A stretch of DNA of 64,000 nt from Pseudomonas viridiflava. GTDB lineage: Bacteria; Pseudomonadota; Gammaproteobacteria; Pseudomonadales; Pseudomonadaceae. The stretch spans positions 1 to 64,000 of the forward strand of contig NZ_RBTP01000033.1 in assembly GCF_003702045.1 (NCBI RefSeq). Reading direction: 5' to 3'. Position numbers and translations under genes: made by a program. Under the pieces are notes generated by a model. It had not been told where the DNA came from. It made no database searches and worked only from the letters and a program-made list of their open reading frames with translations. Shown in pieces: positions 49,214-59,573 of this stretch. How positions within the stretch are numbered: position 1 is the stretch's first letter; the number at the start of each line of letters is the position of its first letter.

Positions 49214-51457
49214 TCAACTGATCCCCGCCAACAACTCACGCGCCAGACGTTGCTGTTCTTCGTCCGACTCGGCGATCACCTGCAGCAGGATTTCCCTGGC
49301 CGACTCCAGATCCCCATCGTCGATCAGTACCTGCGCCTGATTGATCTGGCTCAACGGAGGTTCGTCGAGGTCCAGCAAATCGAAGTCCGAATCGTCACTC
49401 ATGAAACTGTCGAGGAAGTCGTCGCTCAGGTCATCCACACCGGACGGAGGTATGACTTCAAGAGGCTCGACGGAATCGTCGGCGCCGGAGAAGTCGCTTA
49501 GAAACTGCTCATCCGACAGCTCGAATACTTCCGGCAACTGGTTCAGATCGGACGAAAAAACCGGATCGATCTCTGGCGCAGCAGCCGGTTTATTTCGCAC
49601 TGGCGGCGCGTCGAACGGGTCCACGAGGTCCCAGTCGGCGTCCAGGGACAGCTCGTCCAAGTTCAACTGAAACTCGTCGAAAGGCTCAGGGTTCAGCGCC
49701 GCAGCCGTGGTTTCATCCAGTTCGGTAATGGCGGGCGGTTCAAGATCAGGCAGGGCGTCGATGGCCGGACTCACAACACTGTCAGGCTGGCTTTTTTCCA
49801 AAGACATCGCTCCAGCGGCCACGGCGGCCACCCCCGCGGTAGCAGCCATCGCTTCGCGCGCCTTGAGCTGCGGGTAGCGGTCGCGAACCTCTTGAATAGC
49901 GTGCGGCGAAACGCTGTGCTCCAGCGCGGCGCGCTCTTCAAGCGCAAACCCCGCGCTGTCACCCTGCTCTGCCAACAGTTCGAGCAGCCTGATGCGAATG
50001 TCTTCACGCTCGGGCTGTTGCTCCAGCGCACTGCGCAAGATGCCAATGGCCTCACTGAACCGACCGTAGGCGATGTAAATGCTCACGCCATCCAGTGCAT
50101 CGGGCGTGGCGCCCGCCATACGTTTTGATGAGGGCGCTTTTGCAGCACCTGGCTCGACAATCGGCTGCGGTGCGACAACTGGCACCTCGAAAACAGGCAC
50201 CACGGCAGCCTGGGCCGGCTTGATCAGGGTTTCATCCTGCGCGATCACCGGTGCGACGCTGGGGCTGCGTTGCTGACGGCGGCGGTTATAGACAAACGCC
50301 AGGATCAACAAAAAGACCAGCAGCGCGGCCAACAGAACAGGGATGCTCAAAAACGGCTCGGCCGACGCCGGCGTTGCAACGGGCTGGGCGACAGGCATTG
50401 CGGGCGGCGGTGCTGCAACCGGTTGCGCTGCTGCAAGCGTAGGTGATTGAGCGACAGGTTGAGCGGCTGGCTGAGCACGCGCCAGGTCCGAGCGCAGAGC
50501 AACGATCTGCTTGTCCTTGCCCACCAGTTGATCCTGGAGGTCCAGTGTCTGTGCCCTTAGGTCGTCGACCGCTTTGGCCAACTGTTGAGTTTCAAGGGCC
50601 GCAGCCGTCATTTGCTCCGCCGCCTCGCGCACTTGCGCGGGCTGGACCTGAGGCGCAGCAGGGCTGGCGGCCGAAGCGCCTGCGGTGGGCAGTGACGCCG
50701 AATCAGGCAACAGCAAGTCCTGCCCTGCCTTCAGCCCGGAACTGGCACCCTGCGTAAAGACCTGCGGGTTGAGCAAGCGGATGCCGTCGGCCATCTGGCT
50801 GGTCGACACCTTGCTGCCCGGCCCTTGCAACCTTGCCGCGATGGCATTCAACGTATCGCCGTTGGCGACGGTGTAATGCTTGCCTTGCACGGCAGGCGGC
50901 GGCGCGACCGGCATGCGCGACTCGGCCGCTGCCGACGAAGCCGTTGAGCTGGAGCGCTGCGCATTGCGGCTGCGGGTCGCAGCGACGCCCTCGGGCGACG
51001 TGGCTGGATCGAGCAACAGCGTGTATTCGTGCAGCAGATCGCCGTTGGGACGCGACACCTGCACAAGGAAACTTAGATAGGGTTCGGTGACCGGCTTGTT
51101 CGAAACCACCCGAATCACGCCACGTCCACCCCGCACGACGGGGGTGAAACGCAAGTCATTGAGGAAAAACACACGCTCGACGCCCGCTTTGGCGAAGGCT
51201 TCGGGCGAGGCCAGTCTGGCCACGATGTCCTCAGGGCTGAGGCCGTCGGTTTCAAGCAGCGCGATCTCGGCATTCAGTGGCTGATTGAGCGCCGAATGCA
51301 GGCTGATTTCCCCCAGTCCCAATGCCGACGCGAAGGTCGAATAAAACAGCGAAGACGCCAGAACCGACGCCGCCAACACGGGGGCGTATAGGCGATTGAG
51401 AATGTTGGGCACCGGATGTCCGGTGCGTACGATACCTGCCTGAAAACTCTTCAGCAT
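49214..51457 (-). CDS. FimV-family LysM/TPR protein (second FimV paralogue)
   Basis: Protein of 747 residues with the same plan as FimV: signal sequence (about 1-46), ALGLGEISLHSALNQPLNAEI, LysM domain (about 190-245), a short coiled-coil (about 290-335), one membrane segment VLLAALLVFLLILAF (about 373-387), a TPR-like block IYIAYGRFSEAIGILRSAL, an acidic region and a C-terminal FimV motif QAQVLIDDGDLESAREIL. The ATG at 51457 has AAGGG 5 nt upstream. It is about 200 residues shorter than the first FimV, mainly in the acidic part. Its own role is unknown. Confidence 0.88.
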   Translation of the reverse strand: MLKSFQAGIVRTGHPVPNILNRLYAPVLAASVLASSLFYSTFASALGLGEISLHSALNQPLNAEIALLETDGLSPEDIVARLASPEAFAKAGVERVFFLNDLRFTPVVRGGRGVIRVVSNKPVTEPYLSFLVQVSRPNGDLLHEYTLLLDPATSPEGVAATRSRNAQRSSSTASSAAAESRMPVAPPPAVQGKHYTVANGDTLNAIAARLQGPGSKVSTSQMADGIRLLNPQVFTQGASSGLKAGQDLLLPDSASLPTAGASAASPAAPQVQPAQVREAAEQMTAAALETQQLAKAVDDLRAQTLDLQDQLVGKDKQIVALRSDLARAQPAAQPVAQSPTLAAAQPVAAPPPAMPVAQPVATPASAEPFLSIPVLLAALLVFLLILAFVYNRRRQQRSPSVAPVIAQDETLIKPAQAAVVPVFEVPVVAPQPIVEPGAAKAPSSKRMAGATPDALDGVSIYIAYGRFSEAIGILRSALEQQPEREDIRIRLLELLAEQGDSAGFALEERAALEHSVSPHAIQEVRDRYPQLKAREAMAATAGVAAVAAGAMSLEKSQPDSVVSPAIDALPDLEPPAITELDETTAAALNPEPFDEFQLNLDELSLDADWDLVDPFDAPPVRNKPAAAPEIDPVFSSDLNQLPEVFELSDEQFLSDFSGADDSVEPLEVIPPSGVDDLSDDFLDSFMSDDSDFDLLDLDEPPLSQINQAQVLIDDGDLESAREILLQVIAESDEEQQRLARELLAGIS

Positions 51458-51552
51458 GCTAACCCTTATGGAAACCACAGCAGGCTTCTCACCTATCCCG
51501 ATGAACGTCACTTTCCGTAGCGAGAGTATGGGGGAGAACTCGCAAACTCGTC

Positions 51553-51987
51553 TCAGGATCTTTCAAGATTGGCCAGAATTCGCGAATGCACCCGCATGCA
51601 CACCCGCATGTCATCCTCGTCCACGCCTTCGAAAAGTTCGATACGCAACTTGCTGGCGATGGCTTCGATCTGCTCGATCAAGGGCAGAGCGGTCTGGCTG
51701 AGCAGGATTTTCTTTGCCCGTCGGTCTTCGGCAACCGCCTGACGCTGGACCAGCCCCTGGCCCTCGAGGCTGTCAAGCAAACGGGCCAGGGTCGGACCTT
51801 CGACGCCGACGCTTTGCGCCAACTCGCGTTGGGTTGGGGGCTCGCCGAAACGAGCCAGGTGCAGCAAGACCAGCCAGCGGGCTTGAGACAACCCGAGGTC
51901 AGCGAGACGACGATCCAGTTCGGCCCTCCAGCCGCGCGAAATTTGCGCAAGTTGCATCCCGAAACGATGTTCATCAGTCAAAGGCAT
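51553..51987 (-). CDS. MarR family transcriptional regulator
   Basis: Winged-helix regulator of 144 residues (SQARWLVLLHLARFGEPPTQRELAQSVGVEGPTLARLLD, shown here as key elements: recognition helix VEGPTLARLLDSLE, wing VAEDRRAKK). I start at the ATG at 51987 (MPLTDEHRFG) with GAGTGG upstream; the longer frame is not conserved-looking. It resembles the SlyA/HpaR size class. The target may be the FimV-like gene 95 bp downstream, but no operator is evident. Confidence 0.92.
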   Translation of the reverse strand: MPLTDEHRFGMQLAQISRGWRAELDRRLADLGLSQARWLVLLHLARFGEPPTQRELAQSVGVEGPTLARLLDSLEGQGLVQRQAVAEDRRAKKILLSQTALPLIEQIEAIASKLRIELFEGVDEDDMRVCMRVHSRILANLERS

Positions 51988-52078
51988 AAACCACTCATGA
52001 TCAAAACTAACTGTTAGCGAGCTAAGCATGCTCCTTGCAAACAGGCAAGCGGCCGACCGTGGCGTCTCGTTGCCGCTC

Positions 52079-54208
52079 TTAGATCTCGAATTCGGATTGC
52101 AGAGCGGCGCGCACGCAATACAGCACACCTTCAGGAACACGCCCAGTGAATTGTTCGATCACTGCGGAAACCGGAGGCAATTCGCCCTCCCCGTCCAGAA
52201 ACGCGTCCTGAATCTCGCCCAGCAGGTCCTCCGGCAGATCCAGCGCCTGCTCGACCGACAGTTGCTGCTTGCCGATGGCTTCGGCGAGCAGGGTGTAGAC
52301 GTTCTTTTCCGAGCATTGCAATTGACCGGCAATCTGCATCGGCGTCATGCCGGCGCGGGCCAGGCTGATCAGTTCGTGGCGAATATCGGCGACCACCCGA
52401 GGCGCCTCGGCTTTGCCGCTGAGCACTTCCAGAAAGGCCTCACCGTAGCGTTCCAGCTTGCGCGCACCCACGCCGCCGACCTTGGCCATTTCGGCCATCG
52501 AACCAGGCTTGCTGCGCAGCATTTCCAGCAAGGTCGAATCGGGAAAGATGACGTACGGCGGCACCGCATGTTCCTCGGCCAGCTTGCGACGCAGCGCACG
52601 CAACGCTTCCCACTGCTCGCGCTCTTCGCTGCGCACCAGTTGACTGGCCTGGCTGCCGGAATGGCTTTTGGCGCTGGTTTGCGGTTTGAGGTCGCGACGC
52701 AACTCCAGCGTGACCTCGCCGCGCAGCAACGGACGACAGGTGTCGCTCAACCGCAGGCCGCCATAGCCTTCCAGATCGATATCGGCCAGCCCTCGGGCCA
52801 CCAATTGCCGGAACAGCGAACGCCACTCACCTTCAGAGCGCCCCTTGCCAACGCCAAAGACGGACAGGTGCTGATGGCCAAAGCTTTCGACCTTGTCATT
52901 GGACTTGCCGAGCAGGACATCCACCAGATGACCGACGCCGTAACGCTGGCCAGTACGATAAATCGCCGACAGGGCCTGGCGCGCAGGCTCGGTGGCGTCC
53001 CAGGTCTGCACGCCATCGACACAGTTGTCGCAGTGGCCGCAGGGGTTGGGCATGTCTTCGTCGAAATACGCCAGCAGCGTCTGGCGACGGCAGCGGGTTT
53101 CTTCGCACAACGCCAGCATGGCGTCGAGTTTGTGGTGTTCCAGCCGCTTGTGTCGCTCGTCGCCTTCGGAGTTCTGCAGCATCTGCTTGAGCATCAGCAC
53201 ATCTTGCAGACCGTAGGCCATCCATGCATCGGCGGGCAGGCCATCACGCCCTGCCCGGCCGGTTTCCTGATAGTAGGCTTCCAGCGATTTGGGCAAATCC
53301 ATGTGCGCGACGAACCGTACGTTGGGCTTGTCGATGCCCATGCCGAACGCGATGGTCGCGACCATGATCAAGCCTTCCTCATTAAGGAAGCGCTTCTGAT
53401 TGGCGGCGCGGGTTTCAGACGGCAGGCCTGCATGATAAGGCAACGCGGGGTAGCCGTTTTCACTGAGAAAAACCGCCACTTCGTCGACCTTTTTGCGCGA
53501 CAGGCAATACACGATGCCTGCGTCGCTGCGACGCTCGGAGAGGAACGCCAGCAACTGCTTGCGCGGCTGTTCCTTGGGCACGATGCGGTAAAAGATATTG
53601 GGGCGGTCGAAACTGGACAGAAAGCGTTCGGCGTTCTGCAGGTGCAGCCGCGTGACGATTTCTTCACGTGTCCGCTTGTCGGCGGTGGCCGTCAGGGCGA
53701 TGCGCGGCACATTGGGAAACAGCTCCGCCAGTTGCCCCAGTTGCAGGTACTCGGGACGGAAGTCGTGCCCCCACTGGGAAACGCAATGCGCTTCATCGAT
53801 AGCGAACAGCGCAATCTCCAGGTTTTGCAGAAAAGACAGCATGCGCGGCTGAACGAGACGCTCAGGCGCCAGATACAGCATCTTGATTTCACCCTGACGA
53901 ATCCGGTTGGCCAGGTCGCGCTGCTGCTCGGCATTGAGCGTGGAGTTGAGCGCGGCGGCAGAAACACCCAGTTCGTCCAGGGTCGCCACCTGATCGTCCA
54001 TCAGCGCGATGAGCGGCGATACCACCACACACAAACCATCGCGCAGCAGGCCGGGAACCTGGAAACACAGGGATTTGCCACCACCGGTCGGCATCAGCAC
54101 CAGTGCATCGCCGCCGTTGGCTACACGTTCGATAATGGCACCCTGGCGACCACGAAAGCTGTCGTAGCCGAAGATGTCTTTAAGTACGCGTTGTGCCTGT
54201 TCGAGCAT
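52079..54208 (-). CDS. recQ: ATP-dependent DNA helicase RecQ
   Basis: 3'-5' DNA helicase of 709 residues. Walker [13 protein letters not shown] (about 38-49), DEAH box [15 protein letters not shown] (about 136), and helicase motif [12 protein letters not shown]. The zinc module has Cys in CEETRC and CGHCDNC; a winged-helix region and an HRDC domain (about 515-595) follow. The last 100 residues form a further helical extension (LHPxx-like repeat absent; contains [20 protein letters not shown]). The ATG at 54208 follows GGGG. Confidence 0.96.
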   Translation of the reverse strand: MLEQAQRVLKDIFGYDSFRGRQGAIIERVANGGDALVLMPTGGGKSLCFQVPGLLRDGLCVVVSPLIALMDDQVATLDELGVSAAALNSTLNAEQQRDLANRIRQGEIKMLYLAPERLVQPRMLSFLQNLEIALFAIDEAHCVSQWGHDFRPEYLQLGQLAELFPNVPRIALTATADKRTREEIVTRLHLQNAERFLSSFDRPNIFYRIVPKEQPRKQLLAFLSERRSDAGIVYCLSRKKVDEVAVFLSENGYPALPYHAGLPSETRAANQKRFLNEEGLIMVATIAFGMGIDKPNVRFVAHMDLPKSLEAYYQETGRAGRDGLPADAWMAYGLQDVLMLKQMLQNSEGDERHKRLEHHKLDAMLALCEETRCRRQTLLAYFDEDMPNPCGHCDNCVDGVQTWDATEPARQALSAIYRTGQRYGVGHLVDVLLGKSNDKVESFGHQHLSVFGVGKGRSEGEWRSLFRQLVARGLADIDLEGYGGLRLSDTCRPLLRGEVTLELRRDLKPQTSAKSHSGSQASQLVRSEEREQWEALRALRRKLAEEHAVPPYVIFPDSTLLEMLRSKPGSMAEMAKVGGVGARKLERYGEAFLEVLSGKAEAPRVVADIRHELISLARAGMTPMQIAGQLQCSEKNVYTLLAEAIGKQQLSVEQALDLPEDLLGEIQDAFLDGEGELPPVSAVIEQFTGRVPEGVLYCVRAALQSEFEI

Positions 54209-54384
54209 AAAAACCCCAGATTGTCCTGCTGCACTGCAAAACGGGGGAGTATACCCGAGCACTCACAGGCAAAGGATGACAGGTACATGAGTGGTCGAAA
54301 TTAACTGCAATGGCCCTCCGCGCTGGCGCCACGGAGGCTGAGGGCCTAGAATTCAGCATCGTTTATTTCCAAGGTAGTGCGTCC

Positions 54385-54972
54385 ATGTCCTTCGCTGAGC
54401 AACTAACCCGCCTGCAAGTCTTCCTCGATGCAGATGAACTGCACGAAGAAGCACTGGACTACGTGGCCGCTCATGGCTACCTGACCGCCCTGTCGATCTG
54501 CTCCGAACCTGTGCCGGAGCGTGAGTGGATCGATGCCCTGTTCTCCGAGCCGCCACACTACGCAAGCGACGCTCAGCAGGTAGAGATCGAAGCCACTCTA
54601 ATTGCGCTGCAGGCCCATATCGCCCGCCAGCTGGCGTCGGATGAAGAGTTCGAACTGCCGTGCGATCTGGATCTGGGCGACGACCCGGATGATTCGGACC
54701 TGCGCGGCTGGTGCATCGGCTTCATGGAAGGCGTGTTCCTGCGTGAAAATGCCTGGTTCGAAAGCGCCGAAGACGAAGTCAGCGAAATGCTGCTGCCGAT
54801 CATGGTCGGTTCGGGTCTGTTCGACGAACAACCAGAGTTTTCCGACATCGCCCAGGACGCCAACCTGATGGACGATATGATCGTTCAGATTCCCGAAGCC
54901 CTGACTGCGCTGTACCTGCTCTGCCAGGCTCCGGACGAAAAGCCGGCGATCCTCAAGCCTCGTCACCACTGA
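54385..54972 (+). CDS. YecA/YgfB (UPF0149) family protein
   Basis: Acidic 195-residue protein of the UPF0149 family with the characteristic RGWCIGFMEGVFL segment near residue 110. Only the YgfB-like helical domain is present; the C-terminal SEC-C zinc motif of YecA is absent. The start at the ATG at 54385 has AAGGT upstream. It is divergent from recQ. Confidence 0.85.
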   Translation: MSFAEQLTRLQVFLDADELHEEALDYVAAHGYLTALSICSEPVPEREWIDALFSEPPHYASDAQQVEIEATLIALQAHIARQLASDEEFELPCDLDLGDDPDDSDLRGWCIGFMEGVFLRENAWFESAEDEVSEMLLPIMVGSGLFDEQPEFSDIAQDANLMDDMIVQIPEALTALYLLCQAPDEKPAILKPRHH

Positions 54973-54982
54973 GTCCGCGCCT

Positions 54983-55384
54983 ATGGCGCAGGAGTCGGCG
55001 CGCACCAGCCGTCATCGGTCGGTGCGCTATTTTCTGCTGGCCATTGGCTGGTTGAGCGTGGCACTGGGCGTTATCGGCATTGTGCTGCCGGTGTTGCCCA
55101 CAACGCCTTTCCTGCTGCTGGCCGCCGCCTGCTTTGCCCGCAGTTCCCCGCGTTTTTACCACTGGCTGGTCAATCACAAACGGCTTGGGCCGTGGATCAA
55201 GGACTACCTTGAAGGCCGCGGCATACCGCTCAAAGGCAAGGTCTACGCGATCGGTACGATGTGGGCCAGCATCAGCCTCTCCTGCTACCTGGTTCCCCAG
55301 CCGTGGGCACGCGGCTTCATGTTGCTCAGTGCAGTACTGGTGACGGTTTATATCCTCAGGCAGAAAACATTGCGCCGCAGCTGA
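54983..55384 (+). CDS. YbaN family inner-membrane protein (DUF454)
   Basis: Small membrane protein of 133 residues with the DUF454 signature: GVIGIVLPVLPTTPFLLLA (about 30-48) followed by FARSSPRFYHWL and KGKVYAIG. Three membrane segments are likely. It begins 10 bp after the UPF0149 gene and is probably co-transcribed. The role is unknown. Confidence 0.9.
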   Translation: MAQESARTSRHRSVRYFLLAIGWLSVALGVIGIVLPVLPTTPFLLLAAACFARSSPRFYHWLVNHKRLGPWIKDYLEGRGIPLKGKVYAIGTMWASISLSCYLVPQPWARGFMLLSAVLVTVYILRQKTLRRS

Positions 55385-55422
55385 GAGGCCGGGCCGAAGC
55401 CCATTGCGAGCGTTGAAAGGAA

Positions 55423-55692
55423 TCAGGCCTTGGCAAGGCTGTCGAGCGAACCATCCACCAGCATTTTCGCCATTTGCGCCAGATGCACGACGGCTAGCGT
55501 CATGTCGCGCATGGCGCTCTGAGAGCATTCGGTGGATTCACCCGCCGTGGCGATGATGCCGCGCAGCAGGTCGGACGCATGATTGAGCGCGTCTTCAGCG
55601 CCAAGCTTTTCGTTGATCGAAAACAGGCTGGATGAAGCGCATGGGGTGGTAGGCATAGGGGGCACATCTCCGACGTCACTCAGGTTAATCAT
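55423..55692 (-). CDS. DUF6124 (DUF3077-like) family protein
   Basis: Small 89-residue protein with a variable Pro/Ser N-terminus (SSSLFSI) and the helical AEDALNHASDLLRGIIATAGESTE...VVHLAQMAKMLVD pattern that I associate with DUF6124 proteins common in Pseudomonas in many copies. AAGGA directly abuts the ATG at 55692; an internal ATG at 55656 with GGAG 11 nt before it is an alternative. The function is unknown. Confidence 0.7.
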   Translation of the reverse strand: MINLSDVGDVPPMPTTPCASSSLFSINEKLGAEDALNHASDLLRGIIATAGESTECSQSAMRDMTLAVVHLAQMAKMLVDGSLDSLAKA

Positions 55693-55864
55693 TCCTTGGC
55701 CGCCACAAGGGTTGCAACGACCGGGCGCAGAGTATGGACCCTGCCCCGGAGGCGCAATACGCCGGAGACGTCTCGGAAATGTCCTTCAATGAAAAGAGAC
55801 GCGTTGTGTCAGCCTGCCCGAAAAAGCAGCCTTAGAGCGCCTGAAATAGAACGTCCGACCGGCT

Positions 55865-57361
55865 TCATTTCTTTTTGTCCTTGGCAAACGCCGCTTCAAG
55901 CGCTTCGTTGATCGTACGCAACACCTTGACCCTCGCCCAGCGCTTGTCGTTGGCCTCGACCAGGGTCCAGGGCGCAATTTCAGTGCTGGTGCGATCCACC
56001 ATTTCACTCACGGCCTGGCGATACTGGGGCCACTTTTTACGATTGCGCCAGTCGTCTTCAGTGATCTTGTAGCGCTTGAACGGGATCTGCTCACGTTCCT
56101 TGAAACGCTCAAGCTGGGTCTGCTCGTCAATCGCCAGCCAGAATTTGACCACCACAATGCCAAAGTCGGTGAGTTGCTCTTCGAAGTCATTGATTTCCGA
56201 ATAGGCGCGCATCCAGTCGGACTCGCTGCAAAACCCCTCGACCCGCTCCACCAGCACCCGCCCATACCAGGAACGGTCAAAAATGGTGAATTTGCCGCGT
56301 GCCGGGATCTGCCGCCAGAATCGCCACAGGTAGGGCTGGGCGCGTTCGTCCTGGGTCGGGGCGGCAATCGGTACAATGGCGTATTGCCGAGGGTCCAGTG
56401 CTGCAGCAACACGGCGAATCGCCCCGCCCTTGCCTGCCGCGTCGTTGCCTTCGAACACAGCCACCAGCGCGTGGCGCTTCATGTGTTTGTCGCGCAGGTT
56501 GCCGGACAAACGCGCCTGCTCGGTGATCAGTGCTTCCTTGTAATCGTCCTTCTCCAGACTCCGGCTCAGGTCCAGGCTGTCCAGCAGGGTCAATTCTTCA
56601 TCATGACTGGCCAGAGGACCTGTGCTCTGCGACTTGACCTCGGGTTCGACCTTGTTCAGCGCCGCCTGCATGCCTTCGAGCAGCAAACGCCCAACCGTCA
56701 GACTGCGGTAGTTGGCGTCCACGCCTTCGATGACGTGCCAGGGTGCGTATTCGCGGCTGGTACGGCGCAGCACACGTTCGCCAAAACGCACGAACTTGTC
56801 GTAGGTTCTGGATTGTTGCCAGTCCAGCGGGCTGATGCGCCAGCTGTGCAGCGGGTCGTCCTTCAGCGTCTTGAGGCGCAATTTCATCTGTTTCTTGGAC
56901 AGGTGAAACCAGAACTTGAAGATCACGGCACCTTCATCGCAGAGCATCTTTTCCAGCCGCTCCGCGCCATTGATCGCCTGATCCAGCACCGCATCCTTGA
57001 AGCGGCCATGCACCCGACCCTGGAGCATCTGGCTGTACCAGTTGCCAAAAAAGATCCCCATGCGACCCTTCGCAGGCAGTTGCCGCCAGTAGCGCCAGAC
57101 CGGTGGGTGCGCCAGCTCTTCGTCGGTCTGCTGATCGAAGGTGCGTACTTCGATGTAGCGCGGGTCCATCCACTCGTTGAGCAGCTTGACGGTCTCGCCC
57201 TTGCCCGCGCCTTCGATGCCATTGATCAGCACGATGACCTGACGTCCGGCCTGTTCATGCAAGTCGTACTGCGCCTCCAGCAACGCCTCGCGTAGTGCCG
57301 GTACGGCGGCCTCGTAGGTGTCGTCGTCGATGGCATGACCGATTTCAGCGGATTCAAACAT
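55865..57361 (-). CDS. pap: Polyphosphate:AMP phosphotransferase (two-domain PPK2)
   Basis: Two fused PPK2 kinase domains in 498 residues (class II). This architecture phosphorylates AMP to ADP from polyphosphate. The C-terminal domain is intact: Walker A FEGNDAAGKGGAIRR (about 303-317) and lid/Walker B IFDRSWYGRVLVERVEG (about 360-376). The N-terminal domain keeps Walker A NGIEGAGKGETV (48-59), but its DRSWY site reads FGNWYSQ (105-111), so it is probably degenerate. The ATG at 57361 has GGGAG 9 nt upstream. It is divergent from mnmC. Confidence 0.92.
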   Translation of the reverse strand: MFESAEIGHAIDDDTYEAAVPALREALLEAQYDLHEQAGRQVIVLINGIEGAGKGETVKLLNEWMDPRYIEVRTFDQQTDEELAHPPVWRYWRQLPAKGRMGIFFGNWYSQMLQGRVHGRFKDAVLDQAINGAERLEKMLCDEGAVIFKFWFHLSKKQMKLRLKTLKDDPLHSWRISPLDWQQSRTYDKFVRFGERVLRRTSREYAPWHVIEGVDANYRSLTVGRLLLEGMQAALNKVEPEVKSQSTGPLASHDEELTLLDSLDLSRSLEKDDYKEALITEQARLSGNLRDKHMKRHALVAVFEGNDAAGKGGAIRRVAAALDPRQYAIVPIAAPTQDERAQPYLWRFWRQIPARGKFTIFDRSWYGRVLVERVEGFCSESDWMRAYSEINDFEEQLTDFGIVVVKFWLAIDEQTQLERFKEREQIPFKRYKITEDDWRNRKKWPQYRQAVSEMVDRTSTEIAPWTLVEANDKRWARVKVLRTINEALEAAFAKDKKK

Positions 57362-57522
57362 GCACTGCTCCCTATGTGATACGGCTCGGGAATGATGGCC
57401 AGATGAGCCCAGATGAACATAAAGACCACCGATTGGCGTCATGGGTCAATCGGTACAACAGCAATACCGCTTTTATCCGCGCAGACGGCTAAAATGCGAC
57501 CCTCGCCACCGCTGAGCCAAAC

Positions 57523-59505
57523 ATGACCATTACCCGCCACGCCCAGATCGACTGGGACGACCAAGGCAATCCGCTTTCGCGAACATTTTCCGACGTGTAT
57601 TTCTCCACAGAATCCGGACTGGACGAGACGCGTCATGTGTTTTTGGCGCAGAACGATCTGCGTCGTCGCTTCACCGAATTGCCGCCAGGCGAACGGCTGA
57701 CCATCGGTGAAACCGGGTTCGGCACCGGGCTCAATTTCCTCTGTGCCTGGCAGCTGTTCGACGAGTGCGCCCAACCTGACGCCAGGCTGCATTTCGTCAG
57801 CGTCGAAAAATACCCGCTGAGCCGCACCGATCTGCAACGCGCACTGGCGTTGTGGCCGGAACTGGCGCGGTTCGCCACTCCGCTGCTCGCTCAGTACATC
57901 GCCGTACACGAAGGCTTTCAGCGACTGGTGTTCGATCAGGGCCGCATCACCCTGACCCTGCTGATAGGCGATGCGCTGGACATGCTGCCGCAACTCGACG
58001 GCCAGATCGATGCGTGGTTTCTCGACGGCTTTGCACCGGCGAAAAACCCCGACATGTGGACGCCAGAATTATTTGCCGAGCTGGCACGGCTGTCGACGAC
58101 CGCCACCACCCTCGGCACCTTTACCAGCACCGGCTGGGTGCGCCGCGCACTGAACGCCGCAGGCTTCAAGATGAAACGCGTGCCGGGCATCGGCCATAAA
58201 TGGGAAGTGCTGCGCGGCACGTTCATCGCCTGGCCGGAGGACGCCGTACCCGCCCCTGCCGTCAAGCCCTGGTTTGCCCGTCCGCCTGCCCTGCTCGGCG
58301 CGCGCAAGGCACTGGTGATCGGTGCCGGGCTGGCCGGTTGCGCCACGGCTGAAAGTCTGGCGAACCGGGGCTGGCAGGTGAGTCTACTGGAACGCCACGC
58401 AGCACCTGCGCAGGAGGCATCGGGCAATCCGCAAGGCGTGCTGTACCTCAAGTTGTCAGCTCACGGAACAGCGTTATCCCAACTGATCCTCAGCGGATTC
58501 GGGCACACCCGGCGACTGCTCGAGCGCTTGCAACGGGGCACCGACTGGGATGGCTGCGGCGTGCTGCAGTTGACCTTCGACGACAAAGAGGCCAAGCGGC
58601 AGGCACAACTGGCCGCTGCCTTTCCTGAATCGCTTTTGCACCTGCTGGACCAGGCGGCAGCCCAGGCGCGCAGCGGCATTGCATTGGCCAGCGGCGGGTT
58701 GTTCTATCCGGAAGGCGGCTGGGTGAATCCGCCTGCGCTCTGCGACTTGCAGGCCGGGCATCCGAACATTCGGTTGATGGCTCATCACGAAGCACTTGAA
58801 TTGCTTCAGGTCGATGGGCAATGGCAGGCGTGGGACGCCGAACGGTTGATCGACAGCGCCTGCGTCGTGGTGCTGGCTGGCGCTGCCGACATCAGGCAGT
58901 TCGCCCACAGCGCCGATTTGCCGCTCAAGCGCATTCGCGGACAGATCACCCGACTGCCTGAAACCCAAGCCAGCCAGGCCTTGAGCACGGTGGTGTGCGC
59001 TGAGGGTTACGTGGCACCGGCTCGGCTGGGCGAGCACACGCTGGGGGCCAGTTTCGACTTCGACAACGACGATCTCACGCCCAACCTGGCAGATCATCTG
59101 GGCAATCTGCAGATGCTGGAGGATATTTCCCACGATCTGGTGAAACGCCTGGCGGCAACTGAACTGCCACCCGAACAGTTGCAGGGTCGCGCCGCGTTTC
59201 GCTGCACCAGCCCGGATTACCTGCCTATCGTCGGCCCACTGGCGGATCGGCAAGCGTTTGTAGACGCTTACGCTGCACTCGCCAAGGATGCGCGTCAGGT
59301 GCCGGACGTCGCCTGCCCCTGGCTACACGGTCTGTACATCAACAGCGGCCACGGCTCACGCGGGCTGATCACCGCCCCGCTGTCCGCCGAACTGCTCGCC
59401 GCGTGGCTGGATAACGAACCCTTGCCCGTACCACGCAGCGTTGCCGAAGCCTGCCACCCAAACCGGTTCGCCTTGCGTGGGTTGATTCGGGGCGAGAATA
59501 AATAG
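57523..59505 (+). CDS. mnmC: Bifunctional tRNA mnm5s2U biosynthesis enzyme MnmC
   Basis: Completes 5-methylaminomethyl-2-thiouridine at the wobble base of Lys/Glu/Gln tRNAs: the FAD domain removes the carboxymethyl group and the methyltransferase domain adds a methyl group. It has 660 residues. The N-terminal MnmD domain has the SAM motif GETGFGTGLNF (about 65-75) and LDGFAPAKNPDMW. The C-terminal MnmC1 oxidoreductase has VIGAGLAGCATAESLANRG (about 266) and GSRGLITAPL. Full length, intact. It is divergent from the PPK2 gene. Confidence 0.96.
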   Translation: MTITRHAQIDWDDQGNPLSRTFSDVYFSTESGLDETRHVFLAQNDLRRRFTELPPGERLTIGETGFGTGLNFLCAWQLFDECAQPDARLHFVSVEKYPLSRTDLQRALALWPELARFATPLLAQYIAVHEGFQRLVFDQGRITLTLLIGDALDMLPQLDGQIDAWFLDGFAPAKNPDMWTPELFAELARLSTTATTLGTFTSTGWVRRALNAAGFKMKRVPGIGHKWEVLRGTFIAWPEDAVPAPAVKPWFARPPALLGARKALVIGAGLAGCATAESLANRGWQVSLLERHAAPAQEASGNPQGVLYLKLSAHGTALSQLILSGFGHTRRLLERLQRGTDWDGCGVLQLTFDDKEAKRQAQLAAAFPESLLHLLDQAAAQARSGIALASGGLFYPEGGWVNPPALCDLQAGHPNIRLMAHHEALELLQVDGQWQAWDAERLIDSACVVVLAGAADIRQFAHSADLPLKRIRGQITRLPETQASQALSTVVCAEGYVAPARLGEHTLGASFDFDNDDLTPNLADHLGNLQMLEDISHDLVKRLAATELPPEQLQGRAAFRCTSPDYLPIVGPLADRQAFVDAYAALAKDARQVPDVACPWLHGLYINSGHGSRGLITAPLSAELLAAWLDNEPLPVPRSVAEACHPNRFALRGLIRGENK

Positions 59506-59573
59506 CTCGTGTGACTGCGTGAAACAGGCGCATGCAGGCTTGAGAAACGGTCAGTCATCCCACTGATCGTGCT

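Noticed and set aside
52028..54304. A 758-codon plus-strand frame opposite recQ
   Set aside because: RecQ has all helicase motifs in order. The opposite frame is rich in His, Gln and Arg, as expected for an antisense shadow at this GC content, with no family resemblance.
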